Positions 1 to 8,762 of a DNA stretch of 55,500 nucleotides are shown piece after piece. Numbering within the stretch: the stretch's first letter is position 1; each line of letters begins with the position of its first letter. Origin of the DNA: JBNRMW01 sp050309795. Lineage in GTDB: Bacteria > Bacillota_I > Bacilli_A > Erysipelotrichales > Erysipelotrichaceae. Both the position numbers and the translations under genes were made by a program. The notes under the pieces were generated by a model. That model searched no databases and had not been told where the DNA came from. It worked only from the letters and a program-made list of their open reading frames with translations. The stretch covers positions 1-55,500 of the forward strand of contig JBNRMW010000015.1 of assembly GCA_050309795.1 (NCBI GenBank), given 5' to 3'.

Positions 1-60
1 TCTAACCATCATGTTTATAGTGTAGAAGAAAAAAGCGAGAATGTTAAGGTAATCATTTAA
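1..60 (+). CDS. 3' end of an unidentified gene (partial)
   Basis: Frame 1 is open from the window edge to a TAA at 58-60 and encodes 19 residues ending ENVKVII. The fragment is too short to assign to any family. No poly-T terminator is obvious after it. It is read in the same direction as the nucleoside operon and would be its upstream neighbour, for example a regulator, but that is only a positional guess. Confidence 0.35.
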   Translation, partial: SNHHVYSVEEKSENVKVII

Positions 61-142
61 AAGCATAAAAAGACGGGTTTCCAGGGTAAGTGCAACACTG
101 TGTCGCATTAACTTTGAAATCTAACAATCGGTTGGACATTTC

Positions 143-171
143 TTGACAAAATGTAAGCGCTACGATATATT
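143..171 (+). promoter_or_regulatory. Promoter with embedded LacI/CcpA-type operator
   Basis: TTGACA (143-148), a 17-bp spacer and TATATT (166-171) form a near-consensus sigma-A promoter for the nucleoside operon. The spacer contains TGTAAGCGCTAC (152-163). Its AGCGCT core is palindromic, and it differs from a perfect GTAAGCGCTTAC by one missing T. Such motifs are typical of LacI-family operators and CcpA cre sites. A protein bound there would block RNA polymerase, so repression by a nucleoside/ribose regulator or CcpA is inferred. Confidence 0.7.
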
Positions 172-225
172 ATGAATTAGGATATTTATCAATATAAAAA
201 TAAAAAACGAGGAGCGATTTGACTT

Positions 226-1119
226 ATGAAAGTGTATAACTTTGGTTCGTTGAACATAGATAAAGTGTATCAGGTTTCGCATCACGTCCAATCCGGAGAG
301 ACAATTTCAGCAAAAAACTACAACGAGTTTTTAGGTGGAAAAGGGCTCAACCAATCCATTGCTTTAGCAAAGGCTGGAGCGACGGTTTTACATGTTGGAA
401 CCATTGGACCAGACGGAAAAATCTTTCTATCTACATTGAACGAAGCCGGAGTTGACACAACCCTTATTAAAGAAGTGGAAACCGCTTCTGGACATGCGAT
501 CATTCAAGTGAACGACGAAGGAAATAATTCGATAGTTATTTATGGCGGCGCTAATCAGCTCTTAGAAAAAGAACGTATTGATGAAGTATTTAAACAAATT
601 ACTAGCGACGATTTAATTTTGCTACAAAATGAAATCTCCAACATTGATTACATCATCGATCGCGCGTATGAGGCATCGGTCCCGGTCGCCTTAAACTTCT
701 CGCCAGTAGATGAGGCACTCTTAGCTTTGGACTTGAATAAAATCACTTATTTATTCGTCAATGAAATTGAAGCCCAATTAGCCGCAAAAGTCGATCATTT
801 AAGCGATGCCTTGTTGGTTTTAACTCAACGTTATCCAAACCTACAGGTCGTGATGACCTTAGGAGAAGAAGGGGCTGTATATGGCCATGCGGGTTCTGAG
901 AAAGTCAAACAAGCAGCTCGCATTGTTCCCGTCGTCGATACAACGGGTGCTGGGGACACCTTTACGGGCTATTTTTTAGCCAGTTTAGCTCAACAAGCGA
1001 GCATTGCTGATAGCTTGAAGATGGGCTGCTATGCTAGTGGAATTGCGATTACACGGGCAGGGGCTTCACCTTCAATTCCAACATTACAAGAAGTAAAGGA
1101 GAGTATAGCCGATGAGTAA
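226..1119 (+). CDS. rbsK: Ribokinase (PfkB-family sugar kinase)
   Basis: PfkB-family kinase of 297 residues, the normal length for ribokinase. It probably phosphorylates ribose to ribose-5-phosphate with ATP in the cytoplasm. The N-terminal family motif GGKGLNQSIALAKAG (residues ~37-51) and the C-terminal signature DTTGAGDTFTGYF (~238-250), whose Asp is the catalytic base, are both visible. AGGAG at 210-214 supports the ATG at 226. The gene opens a nucleoside operon and overlaps deoD by 8 nt (ATGAGTAA), which suggests translational coupling. Ribose released by the two nucleoside hydrolases at the operon's end is its likely substrate. Another PfkB sugar or nucleoside kinase activity cannot be excluded from sequence alone. 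Confidence 0.85.
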   Translation: MKVYNFGSLNIDKVYQVSHHVQSGETISAKNYNEFLGGKGLNQSIALAKAGATVLHVGTIGPDGKIFLSTLNEAGVDTTLIKEVETASGHAIIQVNDEGNNSIVIYGGANQLLEKERIDEVFKQITSDDLILLQNEISNIDYIIDRAYEASVPVALNFSPVDEALLALDLNKITYLFVNEIEAQLAAKVDHLSDALLVLTQRYPNLQVVMTLGEEGAVYGHAGSEKVKQAARIVPVVDTTGAGDTFTGYFLASLAQQASIADSLKMGCYASGIAITRAGASPSIPTLQEVKESIADE

Positions 1120-1834
1120 AATACCAACACCTCATATTGAGGCAAAAAGTCCAGACGAAATAGCCAACACCGTCTTAATGCCAGGAGATCCCTTACGAGC
1201 GAAATTCATTGCGGAGACGTATTTAGAAAACGTGACCCAATTCAACCAGGTTCGCGGCATGCTCGGATACACTGGTTACTACAAAGGAAAACGGGTTTCG
1301 GTAATGGGTAGTGGAATGGGAATCCCATCAGCATTGATCTATTATCACGAACTATTCGCTTTCTACGAAGTCGATACGATCATCCGGATTGGTACCGCAG
1401 GGGCCATGAACGCCGAGGTTGGTTTAGAAGATGTGGTCTTGGCCACGGCTTCCATTACTGATTCGGGAATTAATCGCAATCGCTTTGGTAATTATGCCTT
1501 TTGTCCAACCCCAGATTTTGATTTGCTGGTTTTAGCTAATGAAAAAGCCAAAGAAATGGGCATCAAAACCCATGTAGGAACCGTCATGTGCTCGGATCAA
1601 TTTTACCGAGAAGGCAATGAAGCCGTCCGTGACGAACTAATGAAATTTGGCGTCGTCGCAGCTGAAATGGAATCCGCTGGTTTATTTACGGCTGCCCGAG
1701 CCTTAGGAAAACGGAGTTTGGGTATCTTTACGATTAGCGACAGCATCGTGACCAAAGAAGCACAAAGTAGTGAAAAACGCGAGAAAGGCTACCAACAAAT
1801 GATGGAATTAGCCTTAGAAATCGCGCCTGAATAA
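1112..1834 (+). CDS. deoD: Purine-nucleoside phosphorylase, DeoD type
   Basis: Cytoplasmic phosphorolysis of purine (deoxy)nucleosides to free base and (deoxy)ribose-1-phosphate. The 240-residue protein has the hexameric DeoD layout: N-terminal MPGDPLRAKFIAE with the phosphate-binding Gly/Arg, MGSGMGIPS, the phosphate-loop RIGTAGAM, AAEMESAGLF (ribose-binding Met/Glu), and SDS near the end with the base-recognition Asp. The start overlaps the ribokinase stop. Ribose-1-phosphate would need a phosphopentomutase to enter the pentose pathway, and none is in the window. Assignment to the DeoD family is secure; base preference is not determined. Confidence 0.93.
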   Translation: MSKIPTPHIEAKSPDEIANTVLMPGDPLRAKFIAETYLENVTQFNQVRGMLGYTGYYKGKRVSVMGSGMGIPSALIYYHELFAFYEVDTIIRIGTAGAMNAEVGLEDVVLATASITDSGINRNRFGNYAFCPTPDFDLLVLANEKAKEMGIKTHVGTVMCSDQFYREGNEAVRDELMKFGVVAAEMESAGLFTAARALGKRSLGIFTISDSIVTKEAQSSEKREKGYQQMMELALEIAPE

Positions 1835-1868
1835 GAAATTCATTTACAAAAAAGGAAGGAAACAATAA

Positions 1869-2945
1869 ATGAAGAAAATTATTGCTTTACTAGTGGTACT
1901 ATTCCTATTAGTATCCTGTGGACCAACAACCGGTCCCGAAACAACCCCAACCGGAGATGGCGACAAAGTTAAAGTTGCGCTCTTAATCGGTAACCTTGGA
2001 GACCTCTCGTTCAACGATTCAGCTTACGAAGGCGTAAAACGTGCCGAAGCCGAATTGGATATTGATTTAACCGTCATTGAATATGGATCCGATCCAACCA
2101 AATACGAACCATCTTTCTTAGATGCAGCTGAAGGTGGCTATGATATGGTCTTAGCCAGTTCAACCTTGCAAGAAGCCATCGAGCAAAACGCAGAGGATTT
2201 CCCAGACACGGTGTTCACCATCTTTGACTCGTCCGTTGATTATTCAACAGGGAAATATGACAATGTTTATTCCATCGTTTATAAAGCGAATGAAGGTTCT
2301 TATTTAGGCGGCTATCTCATGGCGAAACGCTCGGATACAGGTGTTATTGGCTTCTTAGGTGGTATGGACCAACCAATTATTTCCGACTTCTTAGTTGGAT
2401 ATATTCAAGGCGCTCAAGCGGCGAACCCAGACATTAAGGTAACCTTTGCTTATGTTGGTGGTTGGACCGATTCGCCTAAAGGAAAAGAATTATCCTTAGC
2501 CATGTATAACCAAAACGCAAGTTCCGTTTTCCAAGTTGCTGGTGGAGCTGGATTAGGCACCATTGAAGCTGGAGTGGATCGTGGGAAAGAAGTTCTCGGG
2601 GTAGACTCTGACCAAGCGCTCATCTTTGAAGCAGAAGGAAAACAAGACTACGCCGATGTCATCATCACTTCCGTATTGAAAAATGTTGGGGACTCTTTAT
2701 ATCGAGCCATCGATCTATACATTAAAGGCGAACTCAAAGTAGGTGAAGTAGACAATCTCGGAATTGCTGAAGGCGGAGTCGGATTGGCGAAAAACAAATA
2801 CTACGAAGCAGCAGTTGATCAAGCGTTAAGAGATGAACTCGATTCCATCGAAAAAGATATCGTCGATGGAAAAATCGAAGTTACTTCAGCTTATGGATTA
2901 ACAACCGAACAAGTCAACGAAATTCGTGACGCGGTTAGACCATAA
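1869..2945 (+). CDS. BMP-family nucleoside-binding lipoprotein
   Basis: Substrate-binding component of a nucleoside ABC importer, anchored to the outer face of the membrane. A short hydrophobic signal ends in the lipobox LVSC, so Cys17 would be lipidated (the Lgt needed is encoded at 29388). A Thr/Pro/Gly-rich linker follows, then the periplasmic-binding-type fold of the BmpA/Med/TmpC group (KVALLIGNLGDLSFND, then GFLGGMDQPI). The length of 358 residues is typical. AAGGAAGG precedes the ATG. It is followed by the ATPase and two permeases, as in B. subtilis nupNOPQ, so guanosine or other purine nucleosides are likely ligands. Confidence 0.88.
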   Translation: MKKIIALLVVLFLLVSCGPTTGPETTPTGDGDKVKVALLIGNLGDLSFNDSAYEGVKRAEAELDIDLTVIEYGSDPTKYEPSFLDAAEGGYDMVLASSTLQEAIEQNAEDFPDTVFTIFDSSVDYSTGKYDNVYSIVYKANEGSYLGGYLMAKRSDTGVIGFLGGMDQPIISDFLVGYIQGAQAANPDIKVTFAYVGGWTDSPKGKELSLAMYNQNASSVFQVAGGAGLGTIEAGVDRGKEVLGVDSDQALIFEAEGKQDYADVIITSVLKNVGDSLYRAIDLYIKGELKVGEVDNLGIAEGGVGLAKNKYYEAAVDQALRDELDSIEKDIVDGKIEVTSAYGLTTEQVNEIRDAVRP

Positions 2946-2970
2946 TCGAATAAAACTTAGAGACACTATC

Positions 2971-2999
2971 GGAGCAATAGAGAACCTTTCTATTGCTCC
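2971..2999 (+). promoter_or_regulatory. Intercistronic stem-loop
   Basis: A perfect 10-bp inverted repeat (GGAGCAATAG at 2971-2980 with CTATTGCTCC at 2990-2999) and a 9-nt loop lie between the lipoprotein and ATPase genes. No T-run follows, so it is not a classical terminator. Such hairpins commonly stabilise the upstream mRNA, so the binding protein can be made in excess over the transporter core; that role is inferred here. Confidence 0.65.
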
Positions 3000-3022
3000 A
3001 GTTATTAGTTAGGAGAGAACAA

Positions 3023-4576
3023 ATGACCACTTGTTTTTTAGAAATGAAAAACATTACCAAGGTTTATCCCAATGGTGTTGTTGCGAACGAAGATGTCGAT
3101 CTATTCTGTGAAAAAGGTGAAATTCACGCCTTAATGGGTGAGAATGGAGCTGGGAAATCCACCTTAATGAAAATACTATTTGGCGTGGAACAACCAACTT
3201 CAGGAACCATTCATTTTAAAGGGGAAGAACTCCAGTTAAAGTCACCCCTGGATGCGATTGAAAAAGGCATCGGAATGGTTCACCAACACTTTATGTTAGA
3301 TGAAGAATTAACCGTCACAGAAAACATTATTCTCGGAATTGAACCTAAAAAAGGGTTAAGCATTGACTACCAACAAGCACGTAAAATGGTTCATGAGATT
3401 TCTGAAAAATACCAATTAAAAGTTGATCCCGACGCCATTGTTATGGACCTTGATGTCGGTAAAAAACAAAAAGTTGAAATCTTAAAAGCCTTAATACGCG
3501 GAGCCGAACTTTTAATAATGGATGAGCCAACAGCCGTCCTGACACCACAAGAGACCGAAGAACTTTTTGAACAATTCAAAATTCTCAGAGACGAAGGCCA
3601 TACGATTATTTTTATTTCCCATAAATTAAAAGAAATCAGCTCCATCTGTTCCCGTGCCACCATCATGCGCGCAGGGAAAGGGCTTGGGGGATACGATTTA
3701 GAAAACGTCACCATTCAAGATTTATCACGGATGATGGTTGGGCGTGATGTCGTTCGAGAAGTTGAAAAAGCCGAGCCAAACCCAACCGAAAACAAACTCG
3801 TGGTCGAAGATTTAACCGTTATTAACGACGAACTCAAAGTCGTCGTGGATAAACTTTCGTTTAGCTTACGCGGGGGCGAAATCTTAGGAATTGCTGGGGT
3901 TGAAGGCAATGGGCAGCGCGAGCTCGTCGATGTCATCACCGGGCTAACGGATGAATACCAAGGAAAAGTCTATGTTGCAGGACAACAACTTGAGAAAGAA
4001 GCACCTGTGAAACAAGCTCGTAGTTTGGGCCTATATCATATACCTGAAGACCGATTGACCTATGGGGTCATGGCGGACGGTAGTATTGAAGATAATCTTA
4101 TCTCGAACCGCTATACGCGCCCAGAATTTAACAAAAACATCTTCTTAGATGAAAAGAAAATCCATCAATTAGCCGATGAATTAATAGAAGAATATCAAAT
4201 TAAAACCGACAGTAAATTTACACCAATCCGTATGCTCTCGGGCGGGAATATGCAAAAAGTTGTCGCGGCTCGGGAAATGAGCGAAGACATTGAAGTCTTA
4301 GTCGCCGACCAACCAACGCGAGGCATCGACGTCGGTACTGCTTCCTTCATGCATGATGAACTCGTTAAAATCAGAGATCAAGGGGCAGCGATTTTATTAA
4401 TATCGGCAGACATTAACGAAGTTATGGAAATGAGCGACCGCTTAATCGTCTTATACGATGGTAAAATCTCTGGTTATTTCAACGATACACATAACCTGAC
4501 TGAAGAAGAGTTGGGATTCTATATGTTGGGTATCCACCACATGACCGCTGAAGAAGTGAAAGGAGCCATCAAATGA
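3023..4576 (+). CDS. Nucleoside ABC transporter ATP-binding protein (two ABC domains)
   Basis: Duplicated ABC ATPase of 517 residues that powers nucleoside import with the two permeases downstream. The first domain has Walker A GENGAGKSTLMK and Walker B LLIMDEPTAVLTP. The second has a degenerate P-loop (GVEGNGQRELVD), signature LSGGNMQK and VLVADQPTRGIDVG, as in the sugar/nucleoside RbsA/NupO class. ATG 3023 is preferred because AGGAGAG lies at 3011-3017; an in-frame TTG at 2993 falls inside the intercistronic hairpin and has no ribosome binding site. The 3' end overlaps the next gene by 4 nt (ATGA). Confidence 0.92.
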   Translation: MTTCFLEMKNITKVYPNGVVANEDVDLFCEKGEIHALMGENGAGKSTLMKILFGVEQPTSGTIHFKGEELQLKSPLDAIEKGIGMVHQHFMLDEELTVTENIILGIEPKKGLSIDYQQARKMVHEISEKYQLKVDPDAIVMDLDVGKKQKVEILKALIRGAELLIMDEPTAVLTPQETEELFEQFKILRDEGHTIIFISHKLKEISSICSRATIMRAGKGLGGYDLENVTIQDLSRMMVGRDVVREVEKAEPNPTENKLVVEDLTVINDELKVVVDKLSFSLRGGEILGIAGVEGNGQRELVDVITGLTDEYQGKVYVAGQQLEKEAPVKQARSLGLYHIPEDRLTYGVMADGSIEDNLISNRYTRPEFNKNIFLDEKKIHQLADELIEEYQIKTDSKFTPIRMLSGGNMQKVVAAREMSEDIEVLVADQPTRGIDVGTASFMHDELVKIRDQGAAILLISADINEVMEMSDRLIVLYDGKISGYFNDTHNLTEEELGFYMLGIHHMTAEEVKGAIK

Positions 4577-5682
4577 GTCAAAAAGATGTACAATTCGAAA
4601 TTCGAAAAAAAGTCACTCAAATTGAAGGACGCTTTGAAGTTTTAAGAACGGTCCTGGCAATCGCCATCGCGATGGTCATTGTTTTAGCAGTCATTGCTTT
4701 AGTTTCCAATCAACCATTCACAGCCATCCGGACGCTTTTAATCGGACCTTTAACCAATCCAAGACAATTTGGCAACGTGTTGGTCTTAATGATTCCATTA
4801 ATGTTTACTGGATTAGCTTTAACGATTGTCTTTAAATCCGAACGCTTCAACCTCGTTGCCGACTCGGCATTTTATCTAGGGAGTTTGATTGCGGTCTTTA
4901 TTGGAATATTCAGTTCTTTGCCACCACTAGTGACGGTCTTATTGGCTTTAGTAATGGGGGGCATTGGTGGGATGTTCCTTGGTTATATACCAGCGACCTT
5001 GAGAAAACGGTTCGGAGCTAATGAACTCGTTACCTCGCTTATGTTGAATTACGTGGTTGGTTATTTTGTTTTATATGTATTCAGCAATATTGTGCGTGAT
5101 CCAAGTCAAAACACGCAAATGTCCTATCCACTACCTGATGGGGTGAATCTGGGCTCCATATTTACCTTGGGTCGAACCAATATTCACTGGGGAATGGCCT
5201 TGGGGTTACTCTTATGTGTGGTAACCTATTTGGTCATGTTTAAAACCAAATGGGGCTATAGTTTACGCGCGACCGGTTTAAATGAAAAGTTTGCGAAATA
5301 TACCGGACTCGATACGGCCAAAGTGGTTTTAATGGCCCAAGTCATTGGGACGGGAGTCGCCGGTTTAGGCGGCGCTGTTGAAATGCTCGGGAATCACCGC
5401 ACATTTAAATGGGCAGCCTCCCAAGGCTATGGGTTTGATGGAGTTATTTTAGCAGCTCTTTCGCGTAACAATCCTCGGTATGTCCCATTTGCTGCCTTTT
5501 TCTTAGCCTATATTCGGATTGGTGCCGATATGGTGAATCTAACCTCTGATGTTCCAGCAGAAATCATTTCCGTGGTCCAAGCGACAATTATTTTATTAAT
5601 TGCTGCTAAATCCTTCTTGAGCAAGTGGAAACAACGCGAAATCGTGAAGGTTACCGTTGAATTATCGAAGGGGGAAAATTAA
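4573..5682 (+). CDS. Nucleoside ABC transporter permease 1
   Basis: Integral membrane permease of the BPD_transp_2/YufP type, 369 residues. A charged N-terminus of about 30 residues is followed by roughly eight or more hydrophobic segments. The conserved family stretch RATGLNEKFAKYTGLD lies in a cytoplasmic loop. It begins with an ATGA overlap on the ATPase gene and is followed by a second, shorter permease, the standard heterodimeric layout of nucleoside importers such as NupP/NupQ. Substrate assignment rests on the surrounding nucleoside genes. Confidence 0.88.
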   Translation: MSQKDVQFEIRKKVTQIEGRFEVLRTVLAIAIAMVIVLAVIALVSNQPFTAIRTLLIGPLTNPRQFGNVLVLMIPLMFTGLALTIVFKSERFNLVADSAFYLGSLIAVFIGIFSSLPPLVTVLLALVMGGIGGMFLGYIPATLRKRFGANELVTSLMLNYVVGYFVLYVFSNIVRDPSQNTQMSYPLPDGVNLGSIFTLGRTNIHWGMALGLLLCVVTYLVMFKTKWGYSLRATGLNEKFAKYTGLDTAKVVLMAQVIGTGVAGLGGAVEMLGNHRTFKWAASQGYGFDGVILAALSRNNPRYVPFAAFFLAYIRIGADMVNLTSDVPAEIISVVQATIILLIAAKSFLSKWKQREIVKVTVELSKGEN

Positions 5683-5683
5683 G

Positions 5684-6640
5684 ATGGCTGAAATTCTATC
5701 CTTATTTGCGAATCCAGATTTTTGGTTTGGAGTCATTCGTTCAACAACCCCAATTTTACTCGCTGCGATTGCCGCTTTGTTGGCTGCTCGGTCAGGGATT
5801 ACGAATATGGCGATTGAAGGAATTATGTTATTTGCGGCTTTGTTTGCGGTTATTTCTTCATGGTTGACTCAATCGGCTGCGGTTGGAGTGATCGTTGCGG
5901 TTTTAACGGGGGTTCTTATTACGTTGTTTTTAGCCTTTTTCAAGATTAGAATGAAAGCAGACGAAATCATGGCCGCGATTGCGTTAAACCTCTTAGCGAA
6001 TGGAGCAACCATTTTTATTCTCTATATGATCACTGGGAATAAAGGGACTTCGGCCGCAATCAATAGTCGGATCCTGAGTCCTATCCAGATCCCAATTATT
6101 AAAGACATTCCGTTCTTAGGTGGAGTGGTTTCAGGTCATAGTATTTTAGTGTATATTGCGATAACCATGGTTTTTGTCATTCACTATCTCTTGTTTAAGA
6201 CGCCTTTGGGTTTACGGATTCGTTCCGTTGGGGGAAATGCTCATGCCGCAGAATCGGTCGGGGTATCGGTGCCTAAAACCCAATATATTGCGATGGCATT
6301 ATCGGGGGTTTTCTCTGGTTTAGCTGGAGCGTATATGTCAATGACTTATATGACGGTCTTTACCAAGGGTATGACGGCAGGTCGGGGATTTATTGCCTTG
6401 GCTGCTTCCAATGTGGGTGGTCGAGCTCCAATTGGAGCCATGTTTGCGTCTTTATTGTTCGGATTTTTTGATTCTTTGGGCAATAACTTACAACGCTTTG
6501 CGATTCCACCAGAATTTATTTATATGATTCCTTACATTGCGACTATCGTGATGTATACGATTTATTCCTATCGAAAACTTTCTCAAAAGAAACGCCGTAA
6601 ACAGCAATTAGCGAAATTACAATTAGAGAAGTCTGAATAA
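5684..6640 (+). CDS. Nucleoside ABC transporter permease 2
   Basis: Second permease subunit, 318 residues, almost entirely hydrophobic, with the family motif RSVGGNAHAAESVGV in a cytoplasmic loop and a basic C-terminal tail. ATG 5684 is chosen: GGGGG at 5670-5674 lies 9 nt upstream and the start follows the previous stop directly. A TTG nine codons earlier would lack a ribosome binding site. It matches the YufQ/NupQ-type subunit that pairs with the longer permease at 4573. Confidence 0.88.
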   Translation: MAEILSLFANPDFWFGVIRSTTPILLAAIAALLAARSGITNMAIEGIMLFAALFAVISSWLTQSAAVGVIVAVLTGVLITLFLAFFKIRMKADEIMAAIALNLLANGATIFILYMITGNKGTSAAINSRILSPIQIPIIKDIPFLGGVVSGHSILVYIAITMVFVIHYLLFKTPLGLRIRSVGGNAHAAESVGVSVPKTQYIAMALSGVFSGLAGAYMSMTYMTVFTKGMTAGRGFIALAASNVGGRAPIGAMFASLLFGFFDSLGNNLQRFAIPPEFIYMIPYIATIVMYTIYSYRKLSQKKRRKQQLAKLQLEKSE

Positions 6641-6643
6641 TCT

Positions 6644-7825
6644 ATGGATTTGAAGACGACTAAATACAAAGGAGCCATTGGTCTTTCTTATTTCGCGATG
6701 TTCTTTGAAGGGGCTTTAAATGTCATTATTGTTTCTCTAATGTTGACTTTAGCTCATCATTTTCAAAAAACAAATATGGAAATTGCTACCTTGGTGTCTG
6801 CCAAAAGTTTTGGTACCATGATAACTTTATATATTGCCGGCAACTTGTCAGATAAATATGGACGCAAAAACATCATCTTTATTGGGTTGATGTTCTTTGT
6901 CGTCTTTATTCTGGGATTCATGTTTAGCCCTCATTATGAGTGGCTACTGGTAGCGGCCTTTTTAGGAGGCATTGGTCATGGGCTTATGGACTCTCCGGGT
7001 ATTACCTTACTCTTTGATGCCTTAGAGGGAAATACAGGGCCAGCAATGAGTTTTGTCCAGGTTTTCTTCTCTGGAGGAGCGGTCTTTATGACCTTGATTT
7101 CAACCTTATTTATTACCTTGGGTTGGCCTTGGCAAACCTTATTTGGTTTGTTTTTAGGTTTAGCAATCGTGATGTTTGTATTGATTCAAATAATCACCTT
7201 TCCACCCGTCAAGAAAGTAGAACCAACTTTTGAAAAAGAAGTATCTACGCACCGCTTGTTTCCTTGGAAATCAACGATTTTATTGGCGCTTAGTATGATT
7301 TTGTATGCGAGTGTTCAAGCGATTTTCACGACCTGGATTCCTACTTTTGGTGTCCATGTGAAAGCTTTTAGTGAAGCTAGTAGTTTGACTTTGTTGACTT
7401 CTTTTCAAATTGGTTCCGTAACGGGTGCCTTTGTTTTTGCTCAGTTGCTCCGGCGTTTACCGACGACCTTGTTTATGTATGTTAATCCAGGGATCGCAAG
7501 TGTGCTATTGCTCTTGAATGTGTTGATTCCTAGTCAAATTTTAACGGTCGTGTTGTTTGCGCTGACTGGTTTTACCATCGGAATTTATTTCTCCTTATGT
7601 TTAAATATGGGAGGAAAATTATATGCCAATCATGCGGGGACAGCCACTGGCGCCCTAGGTACAGCAAATATGTTGGGTAATACCATCATGATTTGGTTTT
7701 CTGGTATTTTGTTAATGAACATCGGGGTTAAGAATTTGTTTCTATTGGCTTCATTTATTTTAGTAGTTTTAGTTTTTGTGGCCTATCGATTTAAGAAATC
7801 CTATCAACAATGGAAGCGAGGTTAA
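6644..7825 (+). CDS. Major facilitator superfamily transporter
   Basis: MFS secondary transporter of 393 residues with about 12 predicted membrane segments. The signature between helices 2 and 3 is visible as GNLSDKYGRKN (residues ~62-72). It starts 3 nt after the permease gene and ends 3 nt before the first nucleoside hydrolase, so it belongs to the salvage operon. It could import nucleosides or export a nucleobase left after nucleoside cleavage. The substrate is not evident from sequence. Confidence 0.85.
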   Translation: MDLKTTKYKGAIGLSYFAMFFEGALNVIIVSLMLTLAHHFQKTNMEIATLVSAKSFGTMITLYIAGNLSDKYGRKNIIFIGLMFFVVFILGFMFSPHYEWLLVAAFLGGIGHGLMDSPGITLLFDALEGNTGPAMSFVQVFFSGGAVFMTLISTLFITLGWPWQTLFGLFLGLAIVMFVLIQIITFPPVKKVEPTFEKEVSTHRLFPWKSTILLALSMILYASVQAIFTTWIPTFGVHVKAFSEASSLTLLTSFQIGSVTGAFVFAQLLRRLPTTLFMYVNPGIASVLLLLNVLIPSQILTVVLFALTGFTIGIYFSLCLNMGGKLYANHAGTATGALGTANMLGNTIMIWFSGILLMNIGVKNLFLLASFILVVLVFVAYRFKKSYQQWKRG

Positions 7826-7828
7826 AAA

Positions 7829-8761
7829 ATGAATAAACGAAAAGTAATCATCGATTGTGATCCAGGGATTGATGATGCCTTTGCGATTGCATTGGCACAT
7901 TATGAACCCTCTTTTGAGATTTTAGCTATTCATACAGTTGCGGGTAATGTTAGCATCGAAAATACGACCCGTAATGCTCGTGGTCTAGCTGAAATATTAG
8001 ATTTAAAGGTACCGATTTGTCAGGGTAGTGGTGAACCTTTAATTTATGAGCCGTTTTTTGCTTCGGAAGTTCATGGCCATAATGGCTTTGGTGGCGTTGA
8101 ATTGACCGATTTACGGCCGTTATCCCCCTTATCCGCCATGGCATCTTATGTTGACATCTTGGAGAACGCCACAGAAAGAGTAACCATTTTGGCCATTGGT
8201 CCATTAACCAATATTGCGTTGTTATTTAAGGCGTATCCACATTTAAAATCAAAAGTTGAACTTTTATCGATTATGGGTGGAGGTCTAAAAGGCGGAAATA
8301 CCACCAGTGCTGGAGAATTTAACTTCTATGTTGATCCTCATGCGGCACACATCGTTTTTAAGAGTGGTATCCCCATCATTATGGCGGGATTAGATGCAAC
8401 CGAGTTGGGCGGCATTAACCAACAAGATATTGAATATATCCGCGATCATGGGGGCGCGTTAGGGCAGTTGCTTCATGATATTTCAAAACCTAATTTTGAG
8501 TTCGTGCGCACCTACAATCAACAGGATTCCATTAATCTACACGATGCGATGGCAGTGTTAAGTCTGACCAATCCAGAATTGTTTGAAATGATGGAAACCT
8601 ATGTCGATGTGGCCTATGATAACAATTTAATGCGGGGAATGAGTTTAGCAGACGTCCGCCCCCGTTCGCGGAAAGAACCCAACGCCAAGGTCTTGGTGGA
8701 TGTTGACCAAGAGGGCTTTAAAGAAAAGATTATTTCAATGATTACTAATGGAGGACCATAA
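7829..8761 (+). CDS. Inosine/uridine-preferring nucleoside hydrolase, copy 1
   Basis: Hydrolyses the N-glycosidic bond of ribonucleosides to ribose and base. The calcium-binding signature DCDPGIDDAFAI (residues ~9-20) is intact, as is the mid-protein motif AIGPLTNIA and the IMGGG...AEFNFYVDPHAA block that contributes metal and ribose ligands. Length is 310 residues, typical of the IUNH family. It adjoins a second, clearly homologous hydrolase. The free ribose produced fits the ribokinase at the operon's head. Confidence 0.92.
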   Translation: MNKRKVIIDCDPGIDDAFAIALAHYEPSFEILAIHTVAGNVSIENTTRNARGLAEILDLKVPICQGSGEPLIYEPFFASEVHGHNGFGGVELTDLRPLSPLSAMASYVDILENATERVTILAIGPLTNIALLFKAYPHLKSKVELLSIMGGGLKGGNTTSAGEFNFYVDPHAAHIVFKSGIPIIMAGLDATELGGINQQDIEYIRDHGGALGQLLHDISKPNFEFVRTYNQQDSINLHDAMAVLSLTNPELFEMMETYVDVAYDNNLMRGMSLADVRPRSRKEPNAKVLVDVDQEGFKEKIISMITNGGP

Positions 8762-8762
8762 G

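Noticed and set aside
2993..3022. TTG start for the ABC ATPase ten codons upstream
   Set aside because: It lies inside the intercistronic hairpin and has no ribosome binding site, while ATG 3023 has AGGAGAG.
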